From Haloarcula nitratireducens (GTDB lineage Archaea; Halobacteriota; Halobacteria; Halobacteriales; Haloarculaceae): a DNA stretch of 64,000 bases. Below the pieces are notes generated by a model. The model had not been told where the DNA came from and ran no database searches. It saw nothing but the letters and a program-made list of their open reading frames with translations. The stretch spans positions 496,001-560,000 of the forward strand of contig NZ_RKLT01000002.1 of assembly GCF_019599505.1 (NCBI RefSeq), written 5' to 3'. Within the stretch, counting starts at the first letter, position 1. Each line of letters opens with the position of its first letter. This document shows positions 44,148 through 52,930 of the stretch, in pieces. The translations under genes and the position numbers were made by a program.

Positions 44148-45197
44148 TCAGCCGGAGCCGTCGAACGCGGGGTTCGGTCGGACGCCGGTCCCCGATTCGA
44201 CCGCTCGGAGGTCGAAGCGGTCGCGGTCGAGCGGGACGCCCTCGTAGGGGTCCGCATCGAGGAGGAGCGCGCCGTCCAGATCGGCGTAGTCGAACAGCGG
44301 CGCGAGGTGGACGGCGGCGGCGATTGCGGCGTTCGACTCGACCATACAGCCGAGCATCGTCGAGAGACGGTGGGCGTCGGCGGCGTGGACGAGTCGCTTC
44401 GCGGCCCGCACGCCGCCGCACTTGACGAGCTTCGCGTTGACGACGTCGCAGGCGTCGGCGACGCTCGGCACGTCGGTCGCGGTGACGCAGGATTCGTCGG
44501 CACAGACCGGGATCGCCGTCGATTCGGTGACCCGCGCCAGTCCGTCGATATTCTCGGCGGCGACCGGCTGTTCGAGCATCGTCACCCCGGCGTCCTCCAG
44601 CCACCTGGCGGCGGTAATGGCCGCATCGGTCTCCCACGCCGCGTTGGCGTCGACCCTGATTTCGGCGTCGGGCGCGGCTTCGCGTACCGCCTCGAAGCGC
44701 GCCCGGTCGTCGTCGGTGCCGAGTTTCACTTTCAGATGCGAGAAGCCCGCTTCGGCGGCTGCCTCGGCCTTCTCGGCCATCCGCTCGGCCGAGTCGATTC
44801 CGATAGTGTACGTCGTCGGCGGCATTCGGTCGGGGTCCAGTCCCCACTGGCGATAGAGGGGGACGTCGAGGCAGCGAGCGGCGAGGTCCGCGAGAGCGAT
44901 GGAGACGGCGCTCCGGGCGGCCGGTTCGTCCGACCACTGCTCGCGGAGTCGTCGCTCGATCCGCTGGCCGGCGTGGGGGTCGCCGACCCGCTCGACGACG
45001 GCGAGCATCTCCGGGAGGGTCTCGGCGACGCTCGCGGCCGTCTCGTCGTAGTACGCCGAGGGCGTGACGCCGCCATAGCCGGTGGTCCCCTCGTGGGTCA
45101 GTTCGACGACGACGGTGGCGCTGGTCTCGCTGGTTCCCCGGGCGATGCCGAACGGCGTCGAGATCGGCAGGTCGTATCGCTCGACGTCCCCGTTCAT
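44148..45197 (-). CDS. dgcA: Enolase-superfamily epimerase/racemase, N-acetyl-D-glutamate racemase-like (DgcA)
   Basis: A 349-residue dipeptide-epimerase-type enolase superfamily protein. Catalytic positions are visible: K156/K158 (LKVKLG), D183 and N185 (VDANAAW), E209 (MLEQP), D234 (CADES), and K256 (NAKLVKCGG). The two Lys flank the active site for 1,1-proton transfer. It is encoded with the DUF1611 protein in a 4-nt ATGA overlap. That pair matches the reported DgcN-DgcA D-glutamate catabolic pathway of marine bacteria and halophilic archaea, where DgcA racemises N-acetyl-glutamate. A true L-Ala-D/L-Glu epimerase is the alternative. Confidence 0.85.
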   Translation of the reverse strand: MNGDVERYDLPISTPFGIARGTSETSATVVVELTHEGTTGYGGVTPSAYYDETAASVAETLPEMLAVVERVGDPHAGQRIERRLREQWSDEPAARSAVSIALADLAARCLDVPLYRQWGLDPDRMPPTTYTIGIDSAERMAEKAEAAAEAGFSHLKVKLGTDDDRARFEAVREAAPDAEIRVDANAAWETDAAITAARWLEDAGVTMLEQPVAAENIDGLARVTESTAIPVCADESCVTATDVPSVADACDVVNAKLVKCGGVRAAKRLVHAADAHRLSTMLGCMVESNAAIAAAVHLAPLFDYADLDGALLLDADPYEGVPLDRDRFDLRAVESGTGVRPNPAFDGSG

Positions 45198-46204
45198 AGA
45201 ATCGCGTCGAGCACCTCGTCGGGGACGCCGTGGCGAACCGGGTCCGTCGCCGGCGCGCCGAGGGCGTTCGCGTACTCGGCCACGGCGTCGTCGGCCGCGT
45301 CGTCGTCCAGTTTGCTCGTGTTCAGCGTGCCCGCGACGACCGACGCGTCCGAGATGGGCGCGGCCAGTCGCTCGTAGATGTCGACGTACTCGTCGAGGGG
45401 CGGGATGGTAAAGGACTCGTAGCCGTGAATGGCCTCCAGTCCGGCCTCGTGACACATCACGAGGGCGTCCGGCGCGGAGCCGTGGAGGATGCTCGTCGTC
45501 ACGCCGGAGTACGCCGGATGGGCGAGCGCCCCCTGCCCCTCGACGATGAGGAGGTCCTGGTCCTCGGGCGTCTCGACGAGTCGCTCGACGGCCCCGGCGG
45601 CGTAGTCGGCGATGACGCGGTCGACGACGATGCCCCACCCGGTGATGGCGACGCCGGTCTGGCCCGTCGGGACGACCTCGGCCGACAGCCCGCGTTCGCG
45701 CGCGGCGTCGCGCAGCTCGAAGGAGGCGGTCATCTTCCCCGTCGAGCAGTCGGTGCCGACGGTGGTGACGACGGTGGCGTCGACCTCGCCCGCGGTCCCC
45801 TCTGCGACGGTCAGGTCTTCCGGCGGTTTCCGCAAGTCCCGTAGCTCGCCGCCGTGGTCGGCCGCGAGGCGGGCGAACTCCTCGTCGTCTTCGAGGAAGT
45901 CGTGCAGTCCCGAGAGGACGTCACAGCCGCGTTCGAGCGCCGCTCGGACATCGGATCGCCACGACTCCTCGAACTCGCCGCCGATGGGGGAGATGCCGAC
46001 GACCAGCGCGTCCACCTCGGGCACCTCGTCCATCGAGGCGACGATCGGAGCGTCCTGTACGTCCGGGAGGTGGTCGCTGACCCGCTGGCCCGCGTACTCC
46101 CTGTCGACGACGGCGCGAACCTCGTGGTCACCGTAGCGGAGCAGTCCGACGGCCGTCTTGGCTCGGTCGGGGAACGATTCGTGTGTGAGAACGGCGACCT
46201 GCAT
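45194..46204 (-). CDS. dgcN: DUF1611 protein, D-glutamate N-acetyltransferase-like (DgcN)
   Basis: A 336-residue DUF1611 protein. It has an N-terminal Rossmann-like domain (MQVAVLTHESFPDRAKTAVG...LVVGISPIGG), then a P-loop-like VGTDCSTGKMTAS (about 149-161) and conserved PTGQTGVAITGWG, VEGQGALAHPAYSG and CHEAGLEAIHGY. In the pathway described for marine bacteria and haloarchaea, DgcN N-acetylates D-glutamate before DgcA racemises it. The stop overlaps the dgcA start (ATGA), so both are made together. The neighbours upstream and downstream are unrelated. The acetyl donor would be acetyl-CoA by inference. The P-loop suggests nucleotide or CoA phosphate binding. Confidence 0.85.
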   Translation of the reverse strand: MQVAVLTHESFPDRAKTAVGLLRYGDHEVRAVVDREYAGQRVSDHLPDVQDAPIVASMDEVPEVDALVVGISPIGGEFEESWRSDVRAALERGCDVLSGLHDFLEDDEEFARLAADHGGELRDLRKPPEDLTVAEGTAGEVDATVVTTVGTDCSTGKMTASFELRDAARERGLSAEVVPTGQTGVAITGWGIVVDRVIADYAAGAVERLVETPEDQDLLIVEGQGALAHPAYSGVTTSILHGSAPDALVMCHEAGLEAIHGYESFTIPPLDEYVDIYERLAAPISDASVVAGTLNTSKLDDDAADDAVAEYANALGAPATDPVRHGVPDEVLDAIL

Positions 46205-46256
46205 ACGAGAACCGTCGCGGCCGCCCCGCCTAAAGGTATTGGGCGAAAGCCTCGCC

Positions 46257-46961
46257 CTACTGGTCCAGCGCCGAGAGGATTCGCAGCACCCACTGGAGGA
46301 CGTGGACGAACACGCCCATGACGGCGACGTAGATACCGATGGCGTTGCGGAAGTCGCTGGCGTAGCGGTTCTCCCGCACGGCCCATATCTCGTAGGTCAG
46401 GTCCACGACGAACCCGAGGAAGAAGAGGAGGCTGGCACCCACCAGCAGGAGCGGGTTGAGGAAGACGCCCGCCGCGCCGACCACCAGTCCGAGGATGAAA
46501 CAGCCGAAGGCGTAGCGCTGCCACCCCGAGAAGTCGTGGTTCGTCTTGAAGACGACGGCGGCGATAACGGCGGTGATGAGGCCGGTGACGACAGTGGCGA
46601 TGCCGATCGCCGGCACGCGAATCCCGCCGCCGCCGTAGATGTAGAGGATCGCGGCACCGAACAGGCCGTACCCGGATTGCATCAGCGCGACGCCGACGCC
46701 GGACAGCCCGACGCTCCCGCGATTTAGCCCCTTGTTCGCTATCCAGAACCCGCCCCCGACGGAGACGGCGAAGACGGCGACGCCGACGAAGAAACTCGAG
46801 AACAGCGCCGCGCCGAGCGGCGCGATCGGCGTGTACGACAGCGCCAGCATCAGGAGGATGTTGGCCGCGACCAGCGCCGATCCCATCCCGATTATCTTGG
46901 TGATGCTCCGGTCTACCGTCCCGGTCGCGTTCGCTCGTGACGGTTCGAACGTGCCACTCAT
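46257..46961 (-). CDS. Bax inhibitor-1/YccA-like membrane protein
   Basis: A 234-residue protein with about seven membrane helices (from VAANILLMLALSYTPIAPLG through IGIYVAVMGVFVHVLQWVL). The spacing and the end motif resemble Bax inhibitor-1/YccA proteins, which form proton/calcium-leak-like channels, but the conserved aspartates are hard to place here, so the assignment is tentative. The N-terminus is polar (SGTFEPSRANATGTVDRS). The ATG at 46961 is used rather than a GTG-type start nine codons upstream. The dgcN gene starts 52 nt downstream on the same strand. Confidence 0.7.
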   Translation of the reverse strand: MSGTFEPSRANATGTVDRSITKIIGMGSALVAANILLMLALSYTPIAPLGAALFSSFFVGVAVFAVSVGGGFWIANKGLNRGSVGLSGVGVALMQSGYGLFGAAILYIYGGGGIRVPAIGIATVVTGLITAVIAAVVFKTNHDFSGWQRYAFGCFILGLVVGAAGVFLNPLLLVGASLLFFLGFVVDLTYEIWAVRENRYASDFRNAIGIYVAVMGVFVHVLQWVLRILSALDQ

Positions 46962-47261
46962 GTGCTCGATACCACTCGCCTGTCGCACATGTGTCTTGTC
47001 TTCGGCGACTGAGTTACAGTTTCTCGCGGGGTTTTCGAACAGAGCGACCAGTAAAACGGCTAGAAAGCTCCCGGCCCTTTCAGTCCCGGAGACGCTCCGC
47101 GTCTTCCGACCTTCGCGGAATCGGAGATTCCGCTCAGTTCACTCGCATTGGATGGTCGGCTTCCCGAACCGGGTGGGAATGAAAGGGGCTCGGGTCTTTC
47201 CCGCTGTCCAGACTCGACGGATGTCGGTAGGCAGTACCCACTACGACCCGTCACGCCTGCG
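46962..47261. other. Gene-free interval containing repeat copy A
   Basis: This 300-bp stretch has no credible gene. It contains the promoter of the Bax-inhibitor-like gene at its left end, then aaacggctagaaagctcccgg (47055-47075) and the structured repeat copy A (47073-47189). The short frames crossing it have no conserved features. Confidence 0.7.
47073..47189 (+). repeat. Dispersed structured repeat, copy A (about 117 bp)
   Basis: The element begins ggccctttcagtcccgg and ends gggtgggaatgaaaggggc, so its ends are near-inverted repeats (gcccctttca-g/t-tccc). Inside are palindromes agacgc-tcc-gcgtct (47090-47104) and gcggaatc-gga-gattccgc (47115-47133), then a long exact block ctcagttcactcgcattgga and beyond. 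An almost identical inverted copy lies at 62698-62816. Confidence 0.85.
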
Positions 47262-49091
47262 TCAGTCCCGGCCGTGGCGAGTAACGCAGGTCGAGAGGCC
47301 GATGAGTTCGACGGGTTCGGAGTTGTCGGGCGAGTAGACGACGCGCTGGCCCTTCTCCATGTAGGGCACCTTCGACTCCAGGTTCTTCGGGATGTTCACG
47401 GCCGAGATGGCGTCCTCGTCGCCGAGGTTCAGGACCATCGTCGTGTTGATCTGCTTGAACACGGGGTCGGCGATGTCCTGTGGGTCCTGCGTGATGAGGT
47501 AGAGGCCGAGTCGCTCCTTGCGGCCCTGTTTGGCGGCCTCGGTGAACTTCCCGATGACCTTCCCGGCCTGCACGCTGTCGGCGTCGGTGAGGAAGTTGTG
47601 GGCCTCGTCCATCCCGAGGACGAGCGGCGTCTCCTTGATGCGGTCGTAGCGCGGGTCGTTCGAGAGCTTCTGGTCGATGAGCAGGCTGGAAACCGCGAGA
47701 ACGACCGTCGAGGCGGTGCGGGAGTCCGTGATGTGGTAGGTCGGGATGACCGTCAGGCCGCCCGCGCGCACGAGTTGTGAGACCTGGTCGGTGATGGGCA
47801 CGGCGTCCTGGTCGAAGACGGCACCGAACCCGCGCACGCGGCGCTTGACCGCGTCGAAGGTGGCCTCGTGGACGTCGCCGGCCTCGTGGAGTTCCTCTTT
47901 CAGCGCCGGGTCGTCGAGGAACGAGAGGAACTGGTCGTAGGTGGCCTCCCGCCCGTACTGGCGCTTGAACCGCGGGAGGAACGTGTTGACCAGCGCGCCG
48001 TACTGGTTGTCGTTGAGGCTCGACCCGGCGATGAGCCACGGGTTCTGATGGACCAGCGAGAACGGGATCGTGAACTCGACCTGCTCGGCGCGGTGGTGGC
48101 TGACGTTGTAGTCGGTGCCGGCGACCTTGGGGACGAACGCGATGGTGTCGTCGTAGCCGCCGCAGGCGACGCCCTCCCGCTCGCAGCGGCGGGCGAACTC
48201 GTCGGTCATCGCCGGGTTGTCGTCGTGCATCTGGGCGTACTCGTCCTGCGGGTCGAACTGGACGACGGCGAGTTCCGGCGAGCGCCCGTCGCTCATCTCG
48301 TAGGTGCGGCCCAGATACTGTCGGAGGACGTTCTTCGAACTGTGGGTCTTCCCCGACCCCGTGCCGCCCGCCACGAGAGTGTGCCGGAAGACCAGCGGGT
48401 CGCCCTCGCTGTAGTCGTCTTTCAGGCGGTAGTCGATTGTCGGCGGTTCGGCGCTCGTCTGGACCTTCTCGCCGCCGACCGAGAGGTGGCCCAGGAAGAC
48501 GCCGTCCTCCGGGATCTTCAGCCCGGTCTTGATCTCGGACTTGTCGGTGGCCTCGCGGACGACGGTCTCGGGTTTCGGGACGCGGTCGGTCATCCGCCGC
48601 TTCAGTTCGCCGTCGTCGCTATAGAGCACCGCGACCGGCTCCAGTTCCGCGATGAACTTGAAGTCCTGTTCGTCGATGCCCTCCTGACGCATCGCGCGGC
48701 GGGCGTGAATCTCGGTAGCGTCGTCGGCGCGGAACTCCTGTGCGTACTCTAGCGAGCAGATACGGCAAAAGAGGCGCTCGCCGTCGGGATAGGGGACGAG
48801 GAGGTACTTCCCGATGCGGACCGCAGAGCGGTTCTGTGCCGTGACGTAGGCCCGGAGGACGCACTCGTCGTCCCGTTCGCTGATGCGCAGGCCGTTGGCC
48901 GCCGAGAGGACGCCTAATCCGGAGTCGGTGCCGGCGGGTTCGACGTCGAGCGATTCGAAGCCGTCCCCGTCGGCGGCGGCGCTCTCGTCGACGGTCTGGT
49001 CGGTTCGGGCGGGCGGCGTCTCGTCGTCGGCGTCGCCGGCGTCGGCGGCGTCGCCGTCATCGAAATCCGTGAAATCCCCCAGATCGGACAT
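47262..49091 (-). CDS. herA: HerA-like ATPase/translocase (DNA end resection)
   Basis: A 609-residue HerA/FtsK-superfamily ATPase. An acidic disordered start (1-60) precedes the HAS beta-barrel domain (about 65-190), Walker A GGTGSGKTHSSK (about 246), VQFDPQDEYAQM, a helical middle, Walker B LVLGMDEAHNFL (about 492) and the arginine-finger region GRKERLGLYLITQDP. HerA hexamers pump DNA and drive the NurA nuclease in archaeal double-strand-break processing with Mre11-Rad50. The ATG at 49091 is the plausible start; an upstream in-frame ATG adds four residues. The NurA gene lies 1.5 kb away on the same strand, with two opposite-strand genes between. Confidence 0.88.
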   Translation of the reverse strand: MSDLGDFTDFDDGDAADAGDADDETPPARTDQTVDESAAADGDGFESLDVEPAGTDSGLGVLSAANGLRISERDDECVLRAYVTAQNRSAVRIGKYLLVPYPDGERLFCRICSLEYAQEFRADDATEIHARRAMRQEGIDEQDFKFIAELEPVAVLYSDDGELKRRMTDRVPKPETVVREATDKSEIKTGLKIPEDGVFLGHLSVGGEKVQTSAEPPTIDYRLKDDYSEGDPLVFRHTLVAGGTGSGKTHSSKNVLRQYLGRTYEMSDGRSPELAVVQFDPQDEYAQMHDDNPAMTDEFARRCEREGVACGGYDDTIAFVPKVAGTDYNVSHHRAEQVEFTIPFSLVHQNPWLIAGSSLNDNQYGALVNTFLPRFKRQYGREATYDQFLSFLDDPALKEELHEAGDVHEATFDAVKRRVRGFGAVFDQDAVPITDQVSQLVRAGGLTVIPTYHITDSRTASTVVLAVSSLLIDQKLSNDPRYDRIKETPLVLGMDEAHNFLTDADSVQAGKVIGKFTEAAKQGRKERLGLYLITQDPQDIADPVFKQINTTMVLNLGDEDAISAVNIPKNLESKVPYMEKGQRVVYSPDNSEPVELIGLSTCVTRHGRD

Positions 49092-49380
49092 ATCAGCCTT
49101 CACGGTAGCCTCCGATTAACACCTTTCCCCCGCACGGCGGTGGTGGCGACGCTTCGAACGCGCCGGCGAACCCGGATTCGGAGCAGTGTGACGGCCCGAA
49201 ACGGCGCTTCGACTCTTTCGAGCCACTATCGAACCGCTCGCCCGGTTCCGGTCGAGACCACCGGCCGACCGGCCGACGCGGTGAGCCCGAGCGGAACGAT
49301 CGCCGATTCCGGGATCGCCGCGGCCGAGACGACCGTCGGCGGAAGCGAACCCTTACCCGGGTGGCCGGCAGAGCGAGTGT
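49092..49380. other. Divergent intergenic region between herA and the EEP phosphatase gene
   Basis: This 289-bp region has no conserved reading frame; a plus-strand frame crossing it is Arg/Thr/Ser-rich in shadow composition. It must hold the herA promoter (a tgatatg-proximal segment) and that of the EEP gene. I see no tRNA, repeat or strong TATA element in it. Confidence 0.5.
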
Positions 49381-50172
49381 ATGGATCCGGTGCGGGTGAT
49401 GTCGTTCAACATCCGATACGACACCGCCGAAGACGGGCTGGACAACTGGACGCATCGGCGGCGACTCGTCGCCGGGACCGTCCGCTATCACGACCCCGAC
49501 GTAGTCGGCGTACAGGAGGCACAGAGCCATCAGATGCGGGAACTGGAATCGCTCCTCGACGGCTACGACTGGGTCGGTGACCCCCGGGATACGGTCGAAG
49601 CGGGCGGAGAGCACACCGCTATCGGTTACCGCACAGACCGCTTCGACTGCGAGGAGACCGACACGTTCTGGCTCTCTGAGACGCCCGAGGCGGTCGGGAG
49701 CGTCGGCTGGGACGCGAAATACCCCCGCGTGGCGACGTGGGCGCGGCTTCGGGACCGGACGACCGGCGAGACGCTCGTCTCGGTGAACACGCATCTGGAC
49801 CACGAGAGCGAACGCGCCCGCCAGAGCGGTATCGACCTCGTGCTGTCCCGCATCGACGGCTTCGCCGCCGAGGACCCGGTCGTCCTCAGCGGCGACTTCA
49901 ACTGCGTCGTCGGCGACCCGGCCCACCGGCGGGCCGACGGTCACGAACTCCGCGACGGCCGACTGCTTCGGGACGCCCGTGATCTGACCGCACGGCGTCA
50001 CGGACCGACGACGACCCGAACGGACTTTCGAAATCTCCTCCCCGACATGGGCATCGACCACGTCTTCGTCAGCGAGGACGTCGGCGTCGAAAGTTGGGCG
50101 GCCGTCGCCGACCGCGACGACGATCACTACGCCTCCGATCACCTGCCCGTCGTCGTCGACTGCACGTTCTGA
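49381..50172 (+). CDS. Endonuclease/exonuclease/phosphatase family protein
   Basis: A 263-residue EEP-fold hydrolase. It begins VRVMSFNIRYDT (metal Asn), then DPDVVGVQEAQ (catalytic Glu), VNTHLDHE (Asn-His), VLSGDFNCVV (Asp-x-Asn) and the closing IDHVF and YASDHLPVVVD with the catalytic His. All active-site positions are intact. Homologues cleave phosphodiesters or act on inositol-phosphate-like or DNA substrates, so the substrate is open. It sits between herA and nurA on the opposite strand. It may be linked to DNA repair or be an accidental neighbour. Confidence 0.9.
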   Translation: MDPVRVMSFNIRYDTAEDGLDNWTHRRRLVAGTVRYHDPDVVGVQEAQSHQMRELESLLDGYDWVGDPRDTVEAGGEHTAIGYRTDRFDCEETDTFWLSETPEAVGSVGWDAKYPRVATWARLRDRTTGETLVSVNTHLDHESERARQSGIDLVLSRIDGFAAEDPVVLSGDFNCVVGDPAHRRADGHELRDGRLLRDARDLTARRHGPTTTRTDFRNLLPDMGIDHVFVSEDVGVESWAAVADRDDDHYASDHLPVVVDCTF

Positions 50173-50286
50173 GAACGAGCGCCCGGCGTCGGGAGCCGCG
50201 TGATGTGTGGTAGCTCGCCGCACGAACCGCACGACCAAGAGCCTTTCGAGGAGAGGTTTTTGCCGTCGGCGCGCCTATCGAGAGAT

Positions 50287-50631
50287 ATGTTACTCGTTCG
50301 CGGTACCGCGGGTGGGACCGGCCTGACCGGAACGCTGTACGAACCGGGGGAAGACCCGCCGTCGTTCAAGGGCGCGCCGGACGAGGGGTCGCCGTACGTC
50401 TGGATCTGTGACGCCTTCTACGAGGTCGAGAGCGGCGGCCAGGCGCAGACGGTCGGCGACCGGGAACTCCGCGTGGCTTTCGAGTCGCCGATGCCCCGCG
50501 GGTTCGAGACGCGCGAGGCGGCCATCGAGGCGGCGAAGGAACACGTCCGCACCCAGTTCGCCCGCCTCGGCGTCGAGGCGGCCGACGTCGACGTGACGGT
50601 GTTACAGCAGGCGGAGGAAGCCGAAGCGTAG
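50287..50631 (+). CDS. Conserved haloarchaeal protein (DUF7113-like)
   Basis: A 114-residue soluble protein with beta-rich start (MLLVRGTAGGTGLTGTLYEP), then WICDAFYEVESGG and an alpha-helical C-terminal half (REAAIEAAKEHVRTQFARLG). It is common beside NurA genes in haloarchaea, though that statement is from general familiarity and not checked. No active-site motif is apparent. It is separated from the EEP phosphatase gene by 114 nt and converges on nurA, with 2 nt between the stops. The role is unknown; a DNA-repair link is a guess. Confidence 0.7.
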   Translation: MLLVRGTAGGTGLTGTLYEPGEDPPSFKGAPDEGSPYVWICDAFYEVESGGQAQTVGDRELRVAFESPMPRGFETREAAIEAAKEHVRTQFARLGVEAADVDVTVLQQAEEAEA

Positions 50632-50633
50632 GG

Positions 50634-51884
50634 TCAGAACGCCTCGTCGACGGCCCCCCAGCGGGTGTCGTCGAAGTCCTTCTCCCGACCGGTGTCGAAC
50701 TCCCGCTCGATCCGGCGAGTGAGTTCCTCGCTCCCCTGCCGGTCGATGCTGGCGAGTTCGTCTGCCTTCGAGATCGCCAGCGGCGGGCCGCGCTCGGCGG
50801 CCACGTCGTGGAGAATCTGGCGCGCGAGTCGCTCCCGTCTGTCTTCGTCTCTCGTGAAGGCGTAGGGCGCTTCGACGCGGAAGACGAGGTCGGTCCGCGG
50901 GTCGTACAGCGAGAAGAAGGTGACCTCGTAGGCCTCCGGGTCGAGCGAGCGCTCGATGCCAAGCGCGTCGCCGTCGGCGGCCATCACGCCGTCGGTGCCG
51001 CCGCGCGAGCGGAACCAGTTGGTGAACGTCAGGTGGTCGGTCCGCAACTCGCCGTCGTCGTCGCGGCGTTCGAGTATCCGCCGGAAGAAGGCGGTGTCGT
51101 TGACCCACGGCGCGTTGGTCTTCCCCCTGACCGCGCGGGTCAACCCCTTCGACGCGGAGTTCTTGATGAAGCCCACGAGCGGGATGTCCCGCTCGACGAA
51201 GCGCTCGACGAGTTCGAGATAGTTGCCCACGACGGCCTTCGGCCGGTCGTCCTCCGCTAGCAAATCCGCGAGTTCCGTATCCCGTTCGGCCCAGCGGAGC
51301 AGTCCGGTCGGATAGAGCGGCCCGTCGAGGACGAAGAGGTCGTCGACCACCTCCGCGTTGGTCAGGGCGTGTTCGCTCTCGGCGAGGTACAGCGCCAGCG
51401 CGTGGACGACCCGCTGCTCGTACCGGTCGACCTTCGGCGCGTCGAGCACGCGCCGCTTGGCGTATCCGCGGTCGTCGAGCGTCCAGTCGCCGCCGACGTC
51501 GAGGGTCACGTCGTTGGAGTGAACGGCCATGAGTATCGTCCGACCGCGGTGGAGTTCCACGTCGGAGGGAACCGCGCTCATGGCGGCCTGGGCCACGTCG
51601 AGGACGAGGCCGTTCTTGAACGTCGTCGGGTTGATCGTCCCCGAGTCCAGCCCGTGCTGGGTCGGGAACGGCGGGTCTTCGAGCGCCACGTCCGCGATGG
51701 GGACCTTCCGCCGTCGACGGTCGCCCATCGGCGCGAGTATCTCGCGGCCGTCCTGATACAGCGGGTCCAGAAAGTTCGCCCACACCTCCTCGGCGGCGGC
51801 CCCCTGGTCACTCGTCTCGACGGTCTGGCGCACGTGCCCGGCGAGGCGGGCGATGCCGTCGACGTGTACCGGGTCCAGCGTCAT
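50634..51884 (-). CDS. nurA: NurA nuclease
   Basis: A 416-residue NurA-domain nuclease. The RNase H-like active-site strands include RKVPIADVALEDPPFPTQ and GLVLDVAQAAMSAVPSD, with acidic residues for two Mn2+ ions, and later PLVGFIKNSASKGLTRAV and FFSLYDPRTDLVFRVEAP. It degrades 5' strands at DNA breaks when pumped by HerA, supplying 3' overhangs for RadA. It is longer than crenarchaeal NurA (about 340 residues), with added acidic surface loops. Its HerA partner is 1.5 kb away on the same strand, not in an adjacent operon. Confidence 0.88.
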   Translation of the reverse strand: MTLDPVHVDGIARLAGHVRQTVETSDQGAAAEEVWANFLDPLYQDGREILAPMGDRRRRKVPIADVALEDPPFPTQHGLDSGTINPTTFKNGLVLDVAQAAMSAVPSDVELHRGRTILMAVHSNDVTLDVGGDWTLDDRGYAKRRVLDAPKVDRYEQRVVHALALYLAESEHALTNAEVVDDLFVLDGPLYPTGLLRWAERDTELADLLAEDDRPKAVVGNYLELVERFVERDIPLVGFIKNSASKGLTRAVRGKTNAPWVNDTAFFRRILERRDDDGELRTDHLTFTNWFRSRGGTDGVMAADGDALGIERSLDPEAYEVTFFSLYDPRTDLVFRVEAPYAFTRDEDRRERLARQILHDVAAERGPPLAISKADELASIDRQGSEELTRRIEREFDTGREKDFDDTRWGAVDEAF

Positions 51885-52012
51885 GTCCGTGGATTCGCTG
51901 GGGCCGGCATAACTCTGGTGGGCCGATGGTCAGACATAAGGGTCCCGTGTCAGTAGCGGGACCCGTGTCACCTGCCTCTCGACGCCGGCCCGTCCGCGGG
52001 TGGTGAGCCGCC

Positions 52013-52930
52013 GTGGTACTCTTCGACGTCCTGTTCGTCGGCGTCGCCGTCGTCGCGCTCTGGTTCGGGGCCGAGCAGTTCGTCACCGGGGCGAGCCGCC
52101 TCGCCCGATGGGTGGGCGTCCCCGGCGTCGTCGTCGGCCTCACGGTCGTCGCGTTCGGGACCTCCGCGCCCGAGTTCGCCGTCACCATCGACGCGGCGCT
52201 GGCCGGCCAGTCGGACATCTCGGTGGCGAACGCGGTCGGCTCGAACGTCCTCAACCTCGGGTTCATCCTCGGCGGCGTCGCGCTGGCGCGGGCGCTGACC
52301 ACCTCGTTGGCGTTCGTCCGGCGGGACGCGCTGCTGATGGTCGGGTCGACGGCGCTCCTCCTGGCGCTCGTCCTCGACGGGCGGCTCGCCGCGGTCGAGG
52401 GAGCGGCGCTGTTCGGCTGCCTCCTGGCGTACCTCGCGTGGCTCGCCCGGAACGCGAGCGACGACGGCGTCGCCGCCGCGCCCGACGCCGCCGGGCCGCT
52501 GGACGCGCTCCGACTGCTCGGCGGTCTCGCGCTCGTGGTCGGCGGCGGGCACCTGCTCGTCGCCGCGGCCGTCGACATCGCCCGGACGGCGGGGATCTCC
52601 GAATGGGCCATCGGTATTACCGTAGTCGCCGCCGGCACGTCGATCCCGGAGTTCGTCACCTCGCTGGCGGCGGCTCGCCGGGGCCGGACCGGCCTCTCGG
52701 CGGGCAACATCGTCGGGAGCTGTATCTTCAACGTCCTCGGCGTGCTCGGACTGGCCGCCCTGGTCCGACCGCTGACGGTCGCGCCCGTCGGCGTCGAGGG
52801 GACCGCGTGGCTGCTGGGCGTGACGGTCCTCGTGACGGTGCTGTTCTACACGGAAACGGTGCTCTCGCGGCTGGAAGGCGGGTTGCTCGTCGCCCTCAAC
52901 GCGGTCAACTGGGCGCTGAGTCTGACGTAG
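52013..52930 (+). CDS. Sodium/calcium exchanger family antiporter (CaCA)
   Basis: A 305-residue membrane protein of about ten helices. It has the two alpha repeats of Ca2+/cation antiporters: GLTVVAFGTSAPEFAVT with VANAVGSNVLNLGFI, and ITVVAAGTSIPEFVTS with AGNIVGSCIFNVLG. The Glu in each PEF and the Asn/Ser of each repeat form the ion site, so ions such as Ca2+ or Na+ are likely. The start is GTG at 52013. It converges on the DUF7522-like gene, which abuts it with no spacer. Function: Ca2+ efflux or Na+ homeostasis by inference. Confidence 0.92.
   Translation: MVLFDVLFVGVAVVALWFGAEQFVTGASRLARWVGVPGVVVGLTVVAFGTSAPEFAVTIDAALAGQSDISVANAVGSNVLNLGFILGGVALARALTTSLAFVRRDALLMVGSTALLLALVLDGRLAAVEGAALFGCLLAYLAWLARNASDDGVAAAPDAAGPLDALRLLGGLALVVGGGHLLVAAAVDIARTAGISEWAIGITVVAAGTSIPEFVTSLAAARRGRTGLSAGNIVGSCIFNVLGVLGLAALVRPLTVAPVGVEGTAWLLGVTVLVTVLFYTETVLSRLEGGLLVALNAVNWALSLT

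Noticed and set aside
49140..49580. Plus-strand frame upstream of and overlapping the EEP gene
   Set aside because: Arg/Thr/Ser-rich shadow composition, out of frame with the EEP gene, no promoter or motif.
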